Shown: piece after piece, positions 34,617 to 42,664 of the stretch
How the letters are laid out: each line of letters starts with the position of its first letter
Position numbering within the stretch: the stretch's first letter is position 1
Source of the DNA: JAJFVC01 sp039698075
GTDB taxonomy: Bacteria > Planctomycetota > Planctomycetia > Pirellulales > Thermoguttaceae
DNA length: 43,808 bases
Assembly: GCA_039698075.1 (NCBI GenBank)
Contig: JBDKTJ010000012.1
Coordinates: 1-43,808, forward strand
Direction: 5' to 3'
Notes under the pieces: model-generated
Told to the model about the DNA's origin: nothing
What the model saw: only the letters and a program-made list of their open reading frames with translations
Databases searched by the model: none
Program-made: the position numbers and the translations under genes

Positions 34617-35687
34617 CTAATAGAGACGTTCTCGATTGTAGTTGCGGCCAAGAACCTCCGCGCTGTGAATCGTGCTCGCGCCAAGCGAGCCAATCTGCAA
34701 CAGTCGTTCGATCGGGGCGGTGAATCTCGCGAGATACCTGTCTGTCGCCATCAGCTTGTCGTCGACGATATAGAGCCGGTCGCCAGGCAGAATTTGATAG
34801 TTCGTGTCGGTCCGTCCTCCCCGACTGATCGCCACCCAATCGATCGGCAAAACGTCGTCGCTCACCTCTTTCGGCCTCGGTCGCGCGATCCACATCGTCT
34901 TGCTGGCCGTCGACGATATCTGATGCAGATTTCCGAGCGCGTCCAACACCGTCTCGTTGCCGGTGATCGGACACCGTTGGACGCGGTCGCCCAACCCATA
35001 TTGCGCGAGGATCACGAAATAACTCTTGCTGTTGTAGCTCATCACGTCCACGCCGACATGCGGCGAGTCGAAATAGAGCGAAAGCTGCCGCTCAACCGCG
35101 CTCCGAATTTCCGCCAACGTCTTGCCGGATACGTACACCATGCCGTATTCCCGCAAGTTCAATTTGCCGTCCGGCTGAACCAGATAGCTGCCCGTCAACT
35201 GCTGGACGCCGGCCGATCGGGCCAACAGGATCGAGACGTCCGGATGCTGCAAAATCGTCTGCAGCCGTCGAGTCACCTCCGTGGTGGCCTCTTCGATCGT
35301 CATGCCCACCACCCGAACCGATCCATAAGGCGGCCCCAGGCTTACGATGCCTTCGCCTTCGACCAGGTAGTAACCGTCGATCGGCTGGTCCAATAGCGTC
35401 CCCAACACGCGGATTTGCAACACGTCATACAATTCGACGCGGTACGGCGGGTGCGGAACCAGTTTGAGCATTTCGAGATATAAGACGTCCGGCGGCTCAA
35501 CCCGATACGTCGGCAACGACACCTTCGACAACTCCTTGGGCATTGCCGTCTCGGTCGCCAGTTTTTCTTGCATCACCGGCGAGTAGAGGTCCACGGCGTG
35601 GCAGCCGGCGATTGCCCAAAAAATCCACGCGGCCGTCGCTCCGACAACCCATCGACCGCAGCCAGACCTGTGGAATTGGGAAATCAT
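34617..35687 (-). CDS. Wza/GumB-type polysaccharide export lipoprotein
   Basis: A 356-residue outer-membrane export protein. A lipoprotein signal is present (WVVGATAAWIFWAIAGC, Cys29 as the lipid-modified residue). The Poly_export domain begins near YRVEPPDVLYLEML and continues with YRVELYDVLQIRVLG. SLBB-like segments follow (GSYLVQPDGKLNLREYGMVYVSGKT). It ends in YQILPGDRLYIVDDKLMAT. The ATG at 35687 is used; an upstream TTG at 35723 would spoil the signal. It would form the outer-membrane channel for capsule or exopolysaccharide. No Wzc-like kinase or flippase gene is in the window. The 3-hydroxyacyl-CoA dehydrogenase gene follows after 10 bases. Confidence 0.9.
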   Translation of the reverse strand: MISQFHRSGCGRWVVGATAAWIFWAIAGCHAVDLYSPVMQEKLATETAMPKELSKVSLPTYRVEPPDVLYLEMLKLVPHPPYRVELYDVLQIRVLGTLLDQPIDGYYLVEGEGIVSLGPPYGSVRVVGMTIEEATTEVTRRLQTILQHPDVSILLARSAGVQQLTGSYLVQPDGKLNLREYGMVYVSGKTLAEIRSAVERQLSLYFDSPHVGVDVMSYNSKSYFVILAQYGLGDRVQRCPITGNETVLDALGNLHQISSTASKTMWIARPRPKEVSDDVLPIDWVAISRGGRTDTNYQILPGDRLYIVDDKLMATDRYLARFTAPIERLLQIGSLGASTIHSAEVLGRNYNRERLY

Positions 35688-36060
35688 GGTTTGCCAACGT
35701 ACCGAACTGTCGAAAATCCGCAACGACGCCCCACTGGCACAAGATAGGTTGATTGGGTAATATACATACAGATCAACCCACCTTACCGATCCATCGGCAT
35801 CGGAATAATCGGCAAACTCGCCCGCAAACTTTGCCTGGTTTCCCGATTTTTCCTCCCAATGTGGCCTGCGATTTTGAGATGCACTCTCTTTTCCCCGAAA
35901 TCACCCTGTTTTTTCGAAGGGCCGACCGCCGACGGCACGCAAGTTCGAATCGCCATGGTTATAATATTGCTTGGGCCATCGCGTTGGCGTATGTTGTTTG
36001 CCTCGCTGTGATCCGAGTTTTCCGAAGGTTACCCATTTTGCGCAATCAGGGACCCATTGG
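35688..36060. other. 373-bp divergent intergenic region
   Basis: AT-richer spacer between the minus-strand export gene and the plus-strand secretin-like gene. It holds a perfect TATAAT at 35960-35965 for the plus gene (about 95-base leader) and a TATATT candidate on the minus strand (complement of 35759-35764). A 103-codon open frame here (35753-36064) lacks any recognisable feature and is not called. Confidence 0.6.
35960..35965 (+). promoter_or_regulatory. perfect -10 box for the secretin-like/gmd pair
   Basis: TATAAT in an AT-rich patch; the -35 at 17 bases is poor. It is the only perfect -10 hexamer noticed in an intergenic region of the window. Confidence 0.4.
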
Positions 36061-37035
36061 ATGAACAACCTACATCGTTTCGGTGCGGCGATGATCGTCC
36101 TGCTGGCCCTTGGCCACTGCGAGGGTGCGAAAACCAACCGGCCCGATCCGTCGAACAAGCCGACCCCGAAGCAGGCCCCGGAAACCAAAACCGTCGATCC
36201 CAAGGGCTTCGATGTCCGCACGTATGCGGTGACCGATCTGATCGCGCCGCTGCCTTCCTCCCCCTCAAAACAGAACATCGATTGGCTGCCCGACTTGATC
36301 ATGCACACCGTTCGGCCGGACACTTGGAAGCCCGGGCAGGGATGGATTTCGTTGATCAAGCCGCAAGGGAGCCTTGTGGTTTGCCAAACGAAGGAAGCGC
36401 AAGAGCAAATCGTGGATCTGCTCGAACAGCTTCGTCGAGGGCAGGACGAGAGCGTTGTGATCAACGTGAATTTCCTTCGCATGCCGCTTGGCGTTATGCC
36501 GCCCGAAGAAAGTCCGTCGAAAACGACGGGCGGTCCCACGTTGCGGTGGCGTCCGGTGAAGGCGTCGGACAAGTCGCCCAAGTCTTCGGAGGTTCAAGGG
36601 ATCGAGTTGCCCGAGATCAACGTGCTCAACGGGCAGACCGTGTCGTTCACCACTCCGTCGGACGCGGAGGGCGGCGTTTCGCATTGGTCGGTTCAGGTCG
36701 TGATTTCGAGTGATCGACGGTCTTTTCGACTTTGGCTGGGCGACGCGACGGGCAAGACCTCGCTGGCCACGGCATGGGTGTCCGATGGCGAACCGATGAC
36801 CGTTGGGCTGCCCTTGGAGGAACGTCGAAAGGCCGACAAGCCGAGCGACGGCCCGGCGATTCCACGCGCCGAGCCGATGCAGCGGTGGTTGCAGTTGACG
36901 CCACAACTCATGGTTTTGGAAGAGGAAGAAGAACGGGTCGGCGACGCTCCGCAGCGCGTGGCCCAGCGGCCGTCGCCAAAAAACGGCTCGCTTGACGTGA
37001 CAAAAGCAAGCATTGGCAGTCAGGATTTTCGATGA
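36061..37035 (+). CDS. secreted secretin N-like protein
   Basis: A 324-residue protein with a signal peptide (RFGAAMIVLLALGHCEG). The pattern FDVRTYAVTDLIAPLP and then GSLVVCQTKEAQEQIVDLLEQLRR is typical of secretin-like N-domain proteins common in Planctomycetota, although no pore-forming secretin domain follows. The C-terminal half is less defined and ends in basic residues. The ATG at 36061 is used; the frame is open upstream to 35971 without signal-like sequence. Its stop overlaps the gmd start (ATGA at 37032-37035), so it is translationally coupled to gmd. A role linked to polysaccharide export is inferred from position only. Confidence 0.7.
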   Translation: MNNLHRFGAAMIVLLALGHCEGAKTNRPDPSNKPTPKQAPETKTVDPKGFDVRTYAVTDLIAPLPSSPSKQNIDWLPDLIMHTVRPDTWKPGQGWISLIKPQGSLVVCQTKEAQEQIVDLLEQLRRGQDESVVINVNFLRMPLGVMPPEESPSKTTGGPTLRWRPVKASDKSPKSSEVQGIELPEINVLNGQTVSFTTPSDAEGGVSHWSVQVVISSDRRSFRLWLGDATGKTSLATAWVSDGEPMTVGLPLEERRKADKPSDGPAIPRAEPMQRWLQLTPQLMVLEEEEERVGDAPQRVAQRPSPKNGSLDVTKASIGSQDFR

Positions 37036-38012
37036 CCCGCAAAGCATTGATCACCGGCATCACCGGGCAAGACGGCTCGTATCTGGCCGAGTTTCTCTTG
37101 AAAAAAGGCTACGAAGTCCACGGGATGGTTCGTCGCGCCAGCACCGAAAACTACGAGCGCATCGATCGGCTGTTCGACCAGATCTCGCTGCATCAAGGCG
37201 ATTTATTGGATCAGTTGTCGATCGTCACGATCATTCAAGAGGTCCGGCCGCACGAGGTCTACAACTTCGCGGCGCAGAGTTTCGTGCCCGCCAGTTGGTC
37301 GCAGCCGCTGTTGACCGGCGAGTTCACCGCGTTGGGCGTCACGCGCATGCTGGAGGCCGTTCGGCTGGTCGATCCGTCGATTCGGTTCTATCAGGCCAGC
37401 AGCAGCGAGATGTTTGGCAAGGTTCGCCAGGAGCCGCAGAACGAAGAGACGCCGTTTTGGCCCCGCAGCCCTTACGGCGTTGCAAAGGCCTACGGCCACT
37501 GGATCACGGTGAACTATCGCGAAAGCTACGACCTATTCGCCTGTTCCGGCATCATGTTCAATCACGAGTCGCCGCTGCGAGGCAAGGAGTTCGTCAGTCG
37601 AAAAGTCTCGGACGCGGTCGCCCGGATCAAGTTGGGCGTTCAAGAAAAGCTGACGCTGGGCAATCTGGACGCGATGCGCGATTGGGGTTTTGCCGGCGAT
37701 TACGTCGAGGCCGCCTGGCGAATGCTTCAGCAGGATCAGCCCGACGATTTCGTCGTCGCCACCGGCCGGAAACATTCCGTCCGCGAGTTGGTCGAACTGG
37801 CGTTTCGCCACGTCGGGCTCGATTGGCGCGAGCACGTCGTGGTCGATCAAAAATTGATGCGGCCGGCCGAGGTGCTCACGCTGCGAGGCGATGCGAGCAA
37901 GGCCCGCCGCGTGCTGGGCTGGGAACCGAAAGTCGCCTTCGAAGAATTGATTTCGAGGATGGTCGACGCCGACCTGGACCGCGTGCGCCGCGAGTTGGCC
38001 GAGACGATGTGA
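37032..38012 (+). CDS. gmd: GDP-mannose 4,6-dehydratase
   Basis: A 326-residue short-chain dehydratase converting GDP-mannose to GDP-4-keto-6-deoxymannose. NADP-binding LITGITGQDGSYLAEFL, YNFAAQSFVPASW, the catalytic Tyr148-x3-Lys152 (SPYGVAKAYGHW), SSSEMFG (123-129), FNHESPLRGKEFVSRK and the C-terminal RPAEVLTLRGDASKAR all match. Slightly shorter than E. coli Gmd (373), as in many bacterial homologues. It supplies precursors for fucose, rhamnose or perosamine. No fucose synthase or epimerase gene is nearby. It is convergent with manC, three bases apart. Confidence 0.93.
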   Translation: MTRKALITGITGQDGSYLAEFLLKKGYEVHGMVRRASTENYERIDRLFDQISLHQGDLLDQLSIVTIIQEVRPHEVYNFAAQSFVPASWSQPLLTGEFTALGVTRMLEAVRLVDPSIRFYQASSSEMFGKVRQEPQNEETPFWPRSPYGVAKAYGHWITVNYRESYDLFACSGIMFNHESPLRGKEFVSRKVSDAVARIKLGVQEKLTLGNLDAMRDWGFAGDYVEAAWRMLQQDQPDDFVVATGRKHSVRELVELAFRHVGLDWREHVVVDQKLMRPAEVLTLRGDASKARRVLGWEPKVAFEELISRMVDADLDRVRRELAETM

Positions 38013-38015
38013 TCA

Positions 38016-39107
38016 TCAGGTCAGCTCACCGTGGTCCGCGGCAATCTTCTTATGCAGTTCCTTGATCGCGTCCGCGCAGTCGCGGCGACAAACCAACGTC
38101 GCGTCGGGCGTATGGACGACGATCAGGTCGTCGCAGCCGAGCGTGGCGATCAGATGGTTCGGATCGCTCGAAGCCACCAGCGTTCCTCGCGTGTCCACGA
38201 GCAGCGTGCGCGACGCGGCCTTCGCGTTGCCATGCTCATCGTGAGGGCACGTCTCGGCCAACGAAGGCCAGGAACCGACGTCCCGCCATCGCAACGGCAT
38301 CGACAGCGCCGCCACGGCGACCGACGCGTCGCGCGAGGCCGGCTCCATCACCGCGTAATCCACGCTGATCTTCGGCAAGGTCGGGTAGACCTCTTCCAAC
38401 GTCTGCCGGCGGCGAGGCGTGTTCCATGCCTCGGCGATTCGTTGAAGTCCCTCGTAGTTGTGCGGCGCAAATCGCCGGATGCAATCCAGCAGGGTGTCCG
38501 CCCGCCACACGAACATTCCGCTGTTCCAAAGATATTGTTCGGGCCCCGCCTCGAAATAACGCCGCGCTGTGGCCGGATCGGGCTTTTCGCGGAATTGCCG
38601 CACGCGCCGGGCCGAATCGTCCAGCGGCTCGCCCAACTCCAAATAGCCGTATCCGACGGCCGCCTCGGTCGGCGTAACGCCGAAGGTGACGAGCGTTTTG
38701 GGATATTTTTCGACCAGACGAAATCCGGACTCGACGATCTTCTGAAACCGGTCGATCGGTTCGATGACATGATCGGCCGTGAAAACCGCAATGATCGCCT
38801 CGGGGTCGCGCTGGGCCAGCACGGCGGCGGCGAATCCCACGGCGTTGAGCGTGTCGCGTCCGCACGGTTCGCCGAGAAATCGATCCGCGCCGAGCCCCGG
38901 CAAGACGCGACGCACCGCCTCGGCATGGGTCGCGCCGGCGCAAACCAAACACCGATCCGCCGGCAGCAAGCCGTCGAGCCGCCGCATGGCGATCTCCAAA
39001 AGGCTTCGTCCGCCGATCAGCGGAATCAACTGTTTGGGGGTCGCGGCCCGGCTCATCGGCCAAAGTCGGGTGCCGGAGCCGCCGGCGATGATCAGCCCGT
39101 AACGCAT
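38016..39107 (-). CDS. manC: mannose-1-phosphate guanylyltransferase
   Basis: A 363-residue nucleotidyltransferase making GDP-mannose from mannose-1-phosphate and GTP. The pyrophosphorylase signature GGSGTRLWPMSRAATPKQ opens the protein. FTADHVIEP and VSVDYAVMEPA (metal and sugar binding) follow. No C-terminal phosphomannose isomerase domain, so a single-function type. The ATG at 39107 is preceded by a strong GGAGGTGA site lying inside the mqnE 3' end. Product feeds gmd, which is encoded convergently next door. The gene overlaps mqnE by 16 bases, so it may be the last gene of the menaquinone operon. Confidence 0.93.
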   Translation of the reverse strand: MRYGLIIAGGSGTRLWPMSRAATPKQLIPLIGGRSLLEIAMRRLDGLLPADRCLVCAGATHAEAVRRVLPGLGADRFLGEPCGRDTLNAVGFAAAVLAQRDPEAIIAVFTADHVIEPIDRFQKIVESGFRLVEKYPKTLVTFGVTPTEAAVGYGYLELGEPLDDSARRVRQFREKPDPATARRYFEAGPEQYLWNSGMFVWRADTLLDCIRRFAPHNYEGLQRIAEAWNTPRRRQTLEEVYPTLPKISVDYAVMEPASRDASVAVAALSMPLRWRDVGSWPSLAETCPHDEHGNAKAASRTLLVDTRGTLVASSDPNHLIATLGCDDLIVVHTPDATLVCRRDCADAIKELHKKIAADHGELT

Positions 39108-40276
39108 CGGTCACCTCCATTTTCGGGACTCTCGACACTCCACGCTCCGTCGTCCGCGCGCACAACGCAGCGGTAGAGCGAATCGCGTTCGACCGGCGTC
39201 CGACCGGCTTGAACGATCAACTCTCGAAGCTGCTCGACCGACAAGGCCATCGGCGACGTCGCGCCGGCGTCGTGATGGATGCGCTCGCGGCGCACCGTGC
39301 CGTCCAGATCGTCGGCCCCATAGGCCAGTGCGGTCTGCGCAACGCCGACGCCCAGCGAAATCCAATACGCCTTGATGTGATCGAAATTATCCAGCATCAG
39401 CCGGCTGACGGCCGTCACGCGCAGATCGTCAAGCGAGGAAGCCGGCCGCAAATGCGACATGGCCGTGTTTTCCGGATGAAACTTCAGCGGCACGAACGCC
39501 TGAAACCCGCCGGTCTCGTCCTGCAATCGCCGCAGCCGGACGAGATGATCGACCCGATGCTCGGCGGTCTCGATGTGTCCATAAAGCATCGAGGCGTTCG
39601 TCCGGAGCCCAAGTCGATGGGCCGTGCGATGGACGTCGAGCCACGTCCGGGCGTCGGCCTTTCGCGGGCAAATGCGGGTGCGGACCTGCGGGTCGAAAAT
39701 TTCGGCGCCGCCGCCCGGCATGCTGCCCAACCCCGACGCAATCAATTCCTCAAGGACCGACTGCACCGACCGATGCGCGACGCGCGCGAAATGGTCGATC
39801 TCCACCGCGGTCCAGGCCTTCAAGTGCAATCGCGGAAAAGCGGCGTGCAGCCGGGCGGTGATGTCGCGATACCACTCGAACGGTTTTCCGGGATGCGCGC
39901 CGCTGACCAAATGCAGCTCGGTGCAGCCGGCCGAGGCCGCCTCACGACCTTGCACGACAATTTCGTCCTGCGACATTTCATAGCGTCGCGGATCGCCGCG
40001 ATCGTCGTCGCAACTGTACGCGCACAAGTCGCAGCGAAACTTGCACACGTTGGTCGGATTGATGTGCAGATTGAGATTGTAGTAGGCTGCGTCGCCCACC
40101 TTGCGGCGTCGGACCTCGTCGGCCAACTCGCCGAGGGCGTGCAAATCGGCGTCAGGCGAAAAAAGCCACTCGCCGTCGGCCGCCGACAACCGCCGGCCCG
40201 CTTCGATCTTTCGACGAATGTCTTCGATGGTCGGCATCGTGTTCTGATTTTTTTGCGAAATCGCAAACGATTCCAT
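39092..40276 (-). CDS. mqnE: aminofutalosine synthase (radical SAM)
   Basis: A 394-residue radical SAM enzyme of the futalosine menaquinone pathway that joins an enolpyruvyl-benzoate to S-adenosylmethionine to make aminofutalosine. The cluster motif CKFRCDLC gives Cys78, Cys82 and Cys85. Diagnostic MqnE stretches are GGGAEIFDPQVRTRICPRKA, NASMLYGHIETAEHRVDHL, LQDETGGFQAFVPLKFHPEN and DDLDGTVRRERIHHDAGA. The start may be ATG 40276 or ATG 40237; the family core begins right after the second. It lies 20 bases (or 59) after ubiA. The 3' end is built from degenerate heptamers (39125-39159) and overlaps manC. Confidence 0.95.
   Translation of the reverse strand: MESFAISQKNQNTMPTIEDIRRKIEAGRRLSAADGEWLFSPDADLHALGELADEVRRRKVGDAAYYNLNLHINPTNVCKFRCDLCAYSCDDDRGDPRRYEMSQDEIVVQGREAASAGCTELHLVSGAHPGKPFEWYRDITARLHAAFPRLHLKAWTAVEIDHFARVAHRSVQSVLEELIASGLGSMPGGGAEIFDPQVRTRICPRKADARTWLDVHRTAHRLGLRTNASMLYGHIETAEHRVDHLVRLRRLQDETGGFQAFVPLKFHPENTAMSHLRPASSLDDLRVTAVSRLMLDNFDHIKAYWISLGVGVAQTALAYGADDLDGTVRRERIHHDAGATSPMALSVEQLRELIVQAGRTPVERDSLYRCVVRADDGAWSVESPENGGDRCVTG
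39125..39159. repeat. degenerate heptanucleotide repeat in the mqnE gene end
   Basis: Five 7-mers in phase: GGGACTC, TCGACAC, TCCACGC, TCCGTCG, TCCGCGC. They encode the C-terminal tail of MqnE (AWSVESPENGG region). Related to the TCCACGC array at 41223. Confidence 0.45.
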
Positions 40277-40296
40277 GAAAAACGGTCAACAAAGAT

Positions 40297-41217
40297 TCAT
40301 CGCAACAAATCCGCCACGCCGATCGCCAACAGCCCAATGCTGACCACCGCGTTGACGTGAAAAAACGCCCGATTGACGCGGCTGAGGTCGTCGGGCCGCA
40401 CGAGCCAATGCTCGTAGACCAGCAGCAAGCCGATCGCGACGATGCCGGAGAGATACACGACGCCAAAACCATCGTACACCAAGGGCAGTGCGAGCAACAG
40501 GCCCACCATGCCGAAGTGACACGCGGCGGCCACGCGCAGCGACTTGGCGATGCCCCAACGCGCCGGGACGCTGTGCAGTCGCATCCGCACATCGAACTCG
40601 TAATCCTGACAGGCGTAGAGAATGTCGAACCCGGTGACCCAAAGCAGCACCGCCGCGCCCAACACGACCGGCGGCCACGCCACTTCGGCGCGAATCGCCA
40701 CCCAGGCCGCGACCGGCGCCAACATCAACGACGCGCCGAGCCAAACATGCGCCAACGCCGTGAATCGCTTGGCATAGCTGTATCCGAACAGGAAAAGCAA
40801 GACCGGCGCCGAGGCATACAGCGGAATCGGATTGGCCGGCAAGAACAACAGCGTCCCGCCCACGAACGCCAGCGAGCAGACGGCCGTAAACGCCGCCACG
40901 GCTCCGACGCTCAGCGATCCGGCCGGCAGGTGCCGCGATTTCGTCCGGGGGTTCAATGCGTCGATCCGCCGATCCGCCAGTCGATTGAAGGCCATCGCCG
41001 CGCTCCGGGCCGCCGCCATGCAAACCAGGATGCCCAGCAAATCGAGCCCGCGAAAACCGATCGGCGGCGTCGACCGCGCATTGGCCGACCACGCCATCGC
41101 CGCCGCCAGCAATGCAAACGGCAACGCAAACAACGTGTGGCTGAAACGGATCAGTTCGAGGAACCGAACGACTTTCAGAGACCGGAAACCGGAGAACAGG
41201 GAACCGAGACTGCTCAT
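40297..41217 (-). CDS. ubiA: UbiA-family 4-hydroxybenzoate-type polyprenyltransferase (menaquinone, MqnP-like)
   Basis: A 306-residue membrane enzyme that attaches a polyprenyl chain to the aromatic ring. The first prenyl-diphosphate motif NRLADRRID supplies Asn78, Asp82 and Asp86; the second, DILYACQDYEFD, lies near residue 190. About eight membrane segments are visible. In the futalosine route its substrate would be the naphthoate; this follows from the neighbouring mqnE. The ATG at 41217 overlaps the ubiX stop by 4 bases (ATGA). The N-terminus SSLGSLFSGFRSLK is encoded by heptamer repeats. Confidence 0.92.
   Translation of the reverse strand: MSSLGSLFSGFRSLKVVRFLELIRFSHTLFALPFALLAAAMAWSANARSTPPIGFRGLDLLGILVCMAAARSAAMAFNRLADRRIDALNPRTKSRHLPAGSLSVGAVAAFTAVCSLAFVGGTLLFLPANPIPLYASAPVLLFLFGYSYAKRFTALAHVWLGASLMLAPVAAWVAIRAEVAWPPVVLGAAVLLWVTGFDILYACQDYEFDVRMRLHSVPARWGIAKSLRVAAACHFGMVGLLLALPLVYDGFGVVYLSGIVAIGLLLVYEHWLVRPDDLSRVNRAFFHVNAVVSIGLLAIGVADLLR
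41181..41208. repeat. heptanucleotide repeat at the ubiA start
   Basis: Four 7-mers ACCGGAA, ACCGGAG, AACAGGG, AACCGAG in phase, coding for the first residues of UbiA on the minus strand. Confidence 0.5.
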
Positions 41218-41939
41218 GGCTCTCCACGCTCCACGTTCCACGCTCCACGTTGGTCTCCGCCCCATCGCGGAATCAGTGCGTTGGCGATTCTCAACTGATC
41301 GCAAATGCGCGAGACGACAAAATCGACCAGGTCGCCGATCTGCTGGACGCCGTGATAAAACCCGGGCATGGCCGGCAACAGGACGGCGCCGGCTTGGGCC
41401 GCCCGACGCATGTTTTCGATCTGCACCAACGACAGCGGCGTTTCGCGCGGGACGAGAATCAACGGCCGCCGCTCCTTCAGATGCACCTCCGCCGCCCGAT
41501 GGATCAGATTGTCGCCCGTTCCGTTGGCGATCATGCCCAACGTGCGGCACGAGCAAGGGCAGACGACCATGCCGTCGGTCGGAAACGATCCGCTGGCCGG
41601 CGGCGCTTGCCAATCGTGACACCCGTGGAACGTCAACTCGCCAGGCTCGCCCGACCCGACGCCGAGCACGTTGCTCGAATCGCCCGAGATTCCGGACCCC
41701 GCCCGCAGCCATTGCAGTTTCGGATCGCGCGGCGATTGGCCGGCGTCCAGCATCAGCATCGAGGGATGGAAGTGGTCGAGATCGATGTTCAAATCGAGCT
41801 CTTGACGCACCACCGACGCGGCGGCGTCGCTGATCATCAGATGCACGTCGCATCCGGCGGCCAACAAGACCTCCAGCAACCGCATCGAGTAGGTCACGCC
41901 GCTGGCGCCGGTGACGGCCACGACGATATTGCGTTTCAT
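41214..41939 (-). CDS. ubiX: flavin prenyltransferase UbiX
   Basis: A 241-residue enzyme that prenylates FMN to make the cofactor of UbiD. Marks: VAVTGASGVTYSMRLLEVL at the N-terminus, CPCSCRTLGMIANGTGDNLI, LVPRETPLSLVQIENM and the C-terminal QIGDLVDFVVSRICDQL. It is longer than E. coli UbiX (189) because of an insertion of about 40 residues at about 70-115. The ATG at 41939 overlaps the ubiE stop by 4 bases. The C-terminal 15 residues (DQRGAWNVERGEP) come from heptamer repeats. With ubiD upstream, it completes the decarboxylase-cofactor pair. Confidence 0.95.
   Translation of the reverse strand: MKRNIVVAVTGASGVTYSMRLLEVLLAAGCDVHLMISDAAASVVRQELDLNIDLDHFHPSMLMLDAGQSPRDPKLQWLRAGSGISGDSSNVLGVGSGEPGELTFHGCHDWQAPPASGSFPTDGMVVCPCSCRTLGMIANGTGDNLIHRAAEVHLKERRPLILVPRETPLSLVQIENMRRAAQAGAVLLPAMPGFYHGVQQIGDLVDFVVSRICDQLRIANALIPRWGGDQRGAWNVERGEP
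41223..41250. repeat. heptanucleotide repeat in the ubiX gene end
   Basis: Four 7-mers TCCACGC, TCCACGT, TCCACGC, TCCACGT in perfect phase, alternating two variants. The cleanest array in the window. Confidence 0.8.
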
Positions 41940-42652
41940 GACGGTTTTTCCCCTACATAAAGCGTGGCGATTCCGAATGTCAGCGGGTGGAACCGGACGC
42001 GGTCGAGGCCGGCCGCCTCCATGCGACGCGCCAACGCTTCGCCCTGCGGAAATTGCACGACGCTCTGCGGCAAATAATTGTACGCCGATTGGCTGTTTCG
42101 AGCCAGGGCCTGACCGATCCGCGGCAGCACCTTCAAAAAATACCAGGCGTACAGCGGTCCGATGGGCCAGCGTTGCGGCGTCGAAAACTCAAGAACGGCC
42201 ACGCGTCCGTCAGGCCGGCACACGCGGGTCATTTCCCGCAATCCGGCGTCCGTGTCGCACAGATTTCGCAGTCCGAACGCCACCGAGACGATTTGGAACG
42301 TGTTGTCCGCGAAGGGCAGCCGCAGCGTGTCGGCCTCGATCAACGTGACGCCGCACTCAGCGCCGGCTCGGCGGCATTTTTCGCGGCCCACGGCCAGCAT
42401 CGGCTCGCAAAAATCCGTCCCGAACACGGGCACGCGGCGACCGCCGGCTCGCCAATATGCCAGCGCCAGATCCGCCGTGCCGGTGCACACGTCGAGGATC
42501 GGAGCGTCGCCTTGAGGAGGAACCCATCGAATGGTTTTGCGGCGCCATCGACGGTCGATGCCCAACGACAGCAACCGATTGAGAAAATCATAGCGCCCGG
42601 CGATTTGACCGAACATCCGTCGCACGCGATCCGAGGATTTATCAAGAGACAT
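41936..42652 (-). CDS. ubiE: demethylmenaquinone methyltransferase (UbiE/MenG)
   Basis: A 238-residue SAM-dependent methyltransferase for the last menaquinone step. The family N-terminus VRRMFGQIAGRYDFLNRLLS (10-29), the SAM loop ILDVCTGTADLAL (52-64), and VSVAFGLRNLCDTDAGLREMTRV are diagnostic, with SQSAYNYLPQSVVQFPQGE near the C-terminus. Start ATG 42652, 12 bases after the upstream 168-residue gene; the stop overlaps ubiX by 4 bases. The order places it centrally in the menaquinone operon. Confidence 0.95.
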   Translation of the reverse strand: MSLDKSSDRVRRMFGQIAGRYDFLNRLLSLGIDRRWRRKTIRWVPPQGDAPILDVCTGTADLALAYWRAGGRRVPVFGTDFCEPMLAVGREKCRRAGAECGVTLIEADTLRLPFADNTFQIVSVAFGLRNLCDTDAGLREMTRVCRPDGRVAVLEFSTPQRWPIGPLYAWYFLKVLPRIGQALARNSQSAYNYLPQSVVQFPQGEALARRMEAAGLDRVRFHPLTFGIATLYVGEKPS

Positions 42653-42664
42653 GCTGAAACGCCG

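Noticed and set aside
35753..36064. 103-residue open frame in the divergent intergenic region
   Set aside because: No family pattern and no ribosome-binding site; it overlaps the promoter of the secretin-like gene.
41181..41250. CRISPR-like short repeats
   Set aside because: The units are 7 bases with no spacers and no cas genes nearby; they are tandem heptamers.
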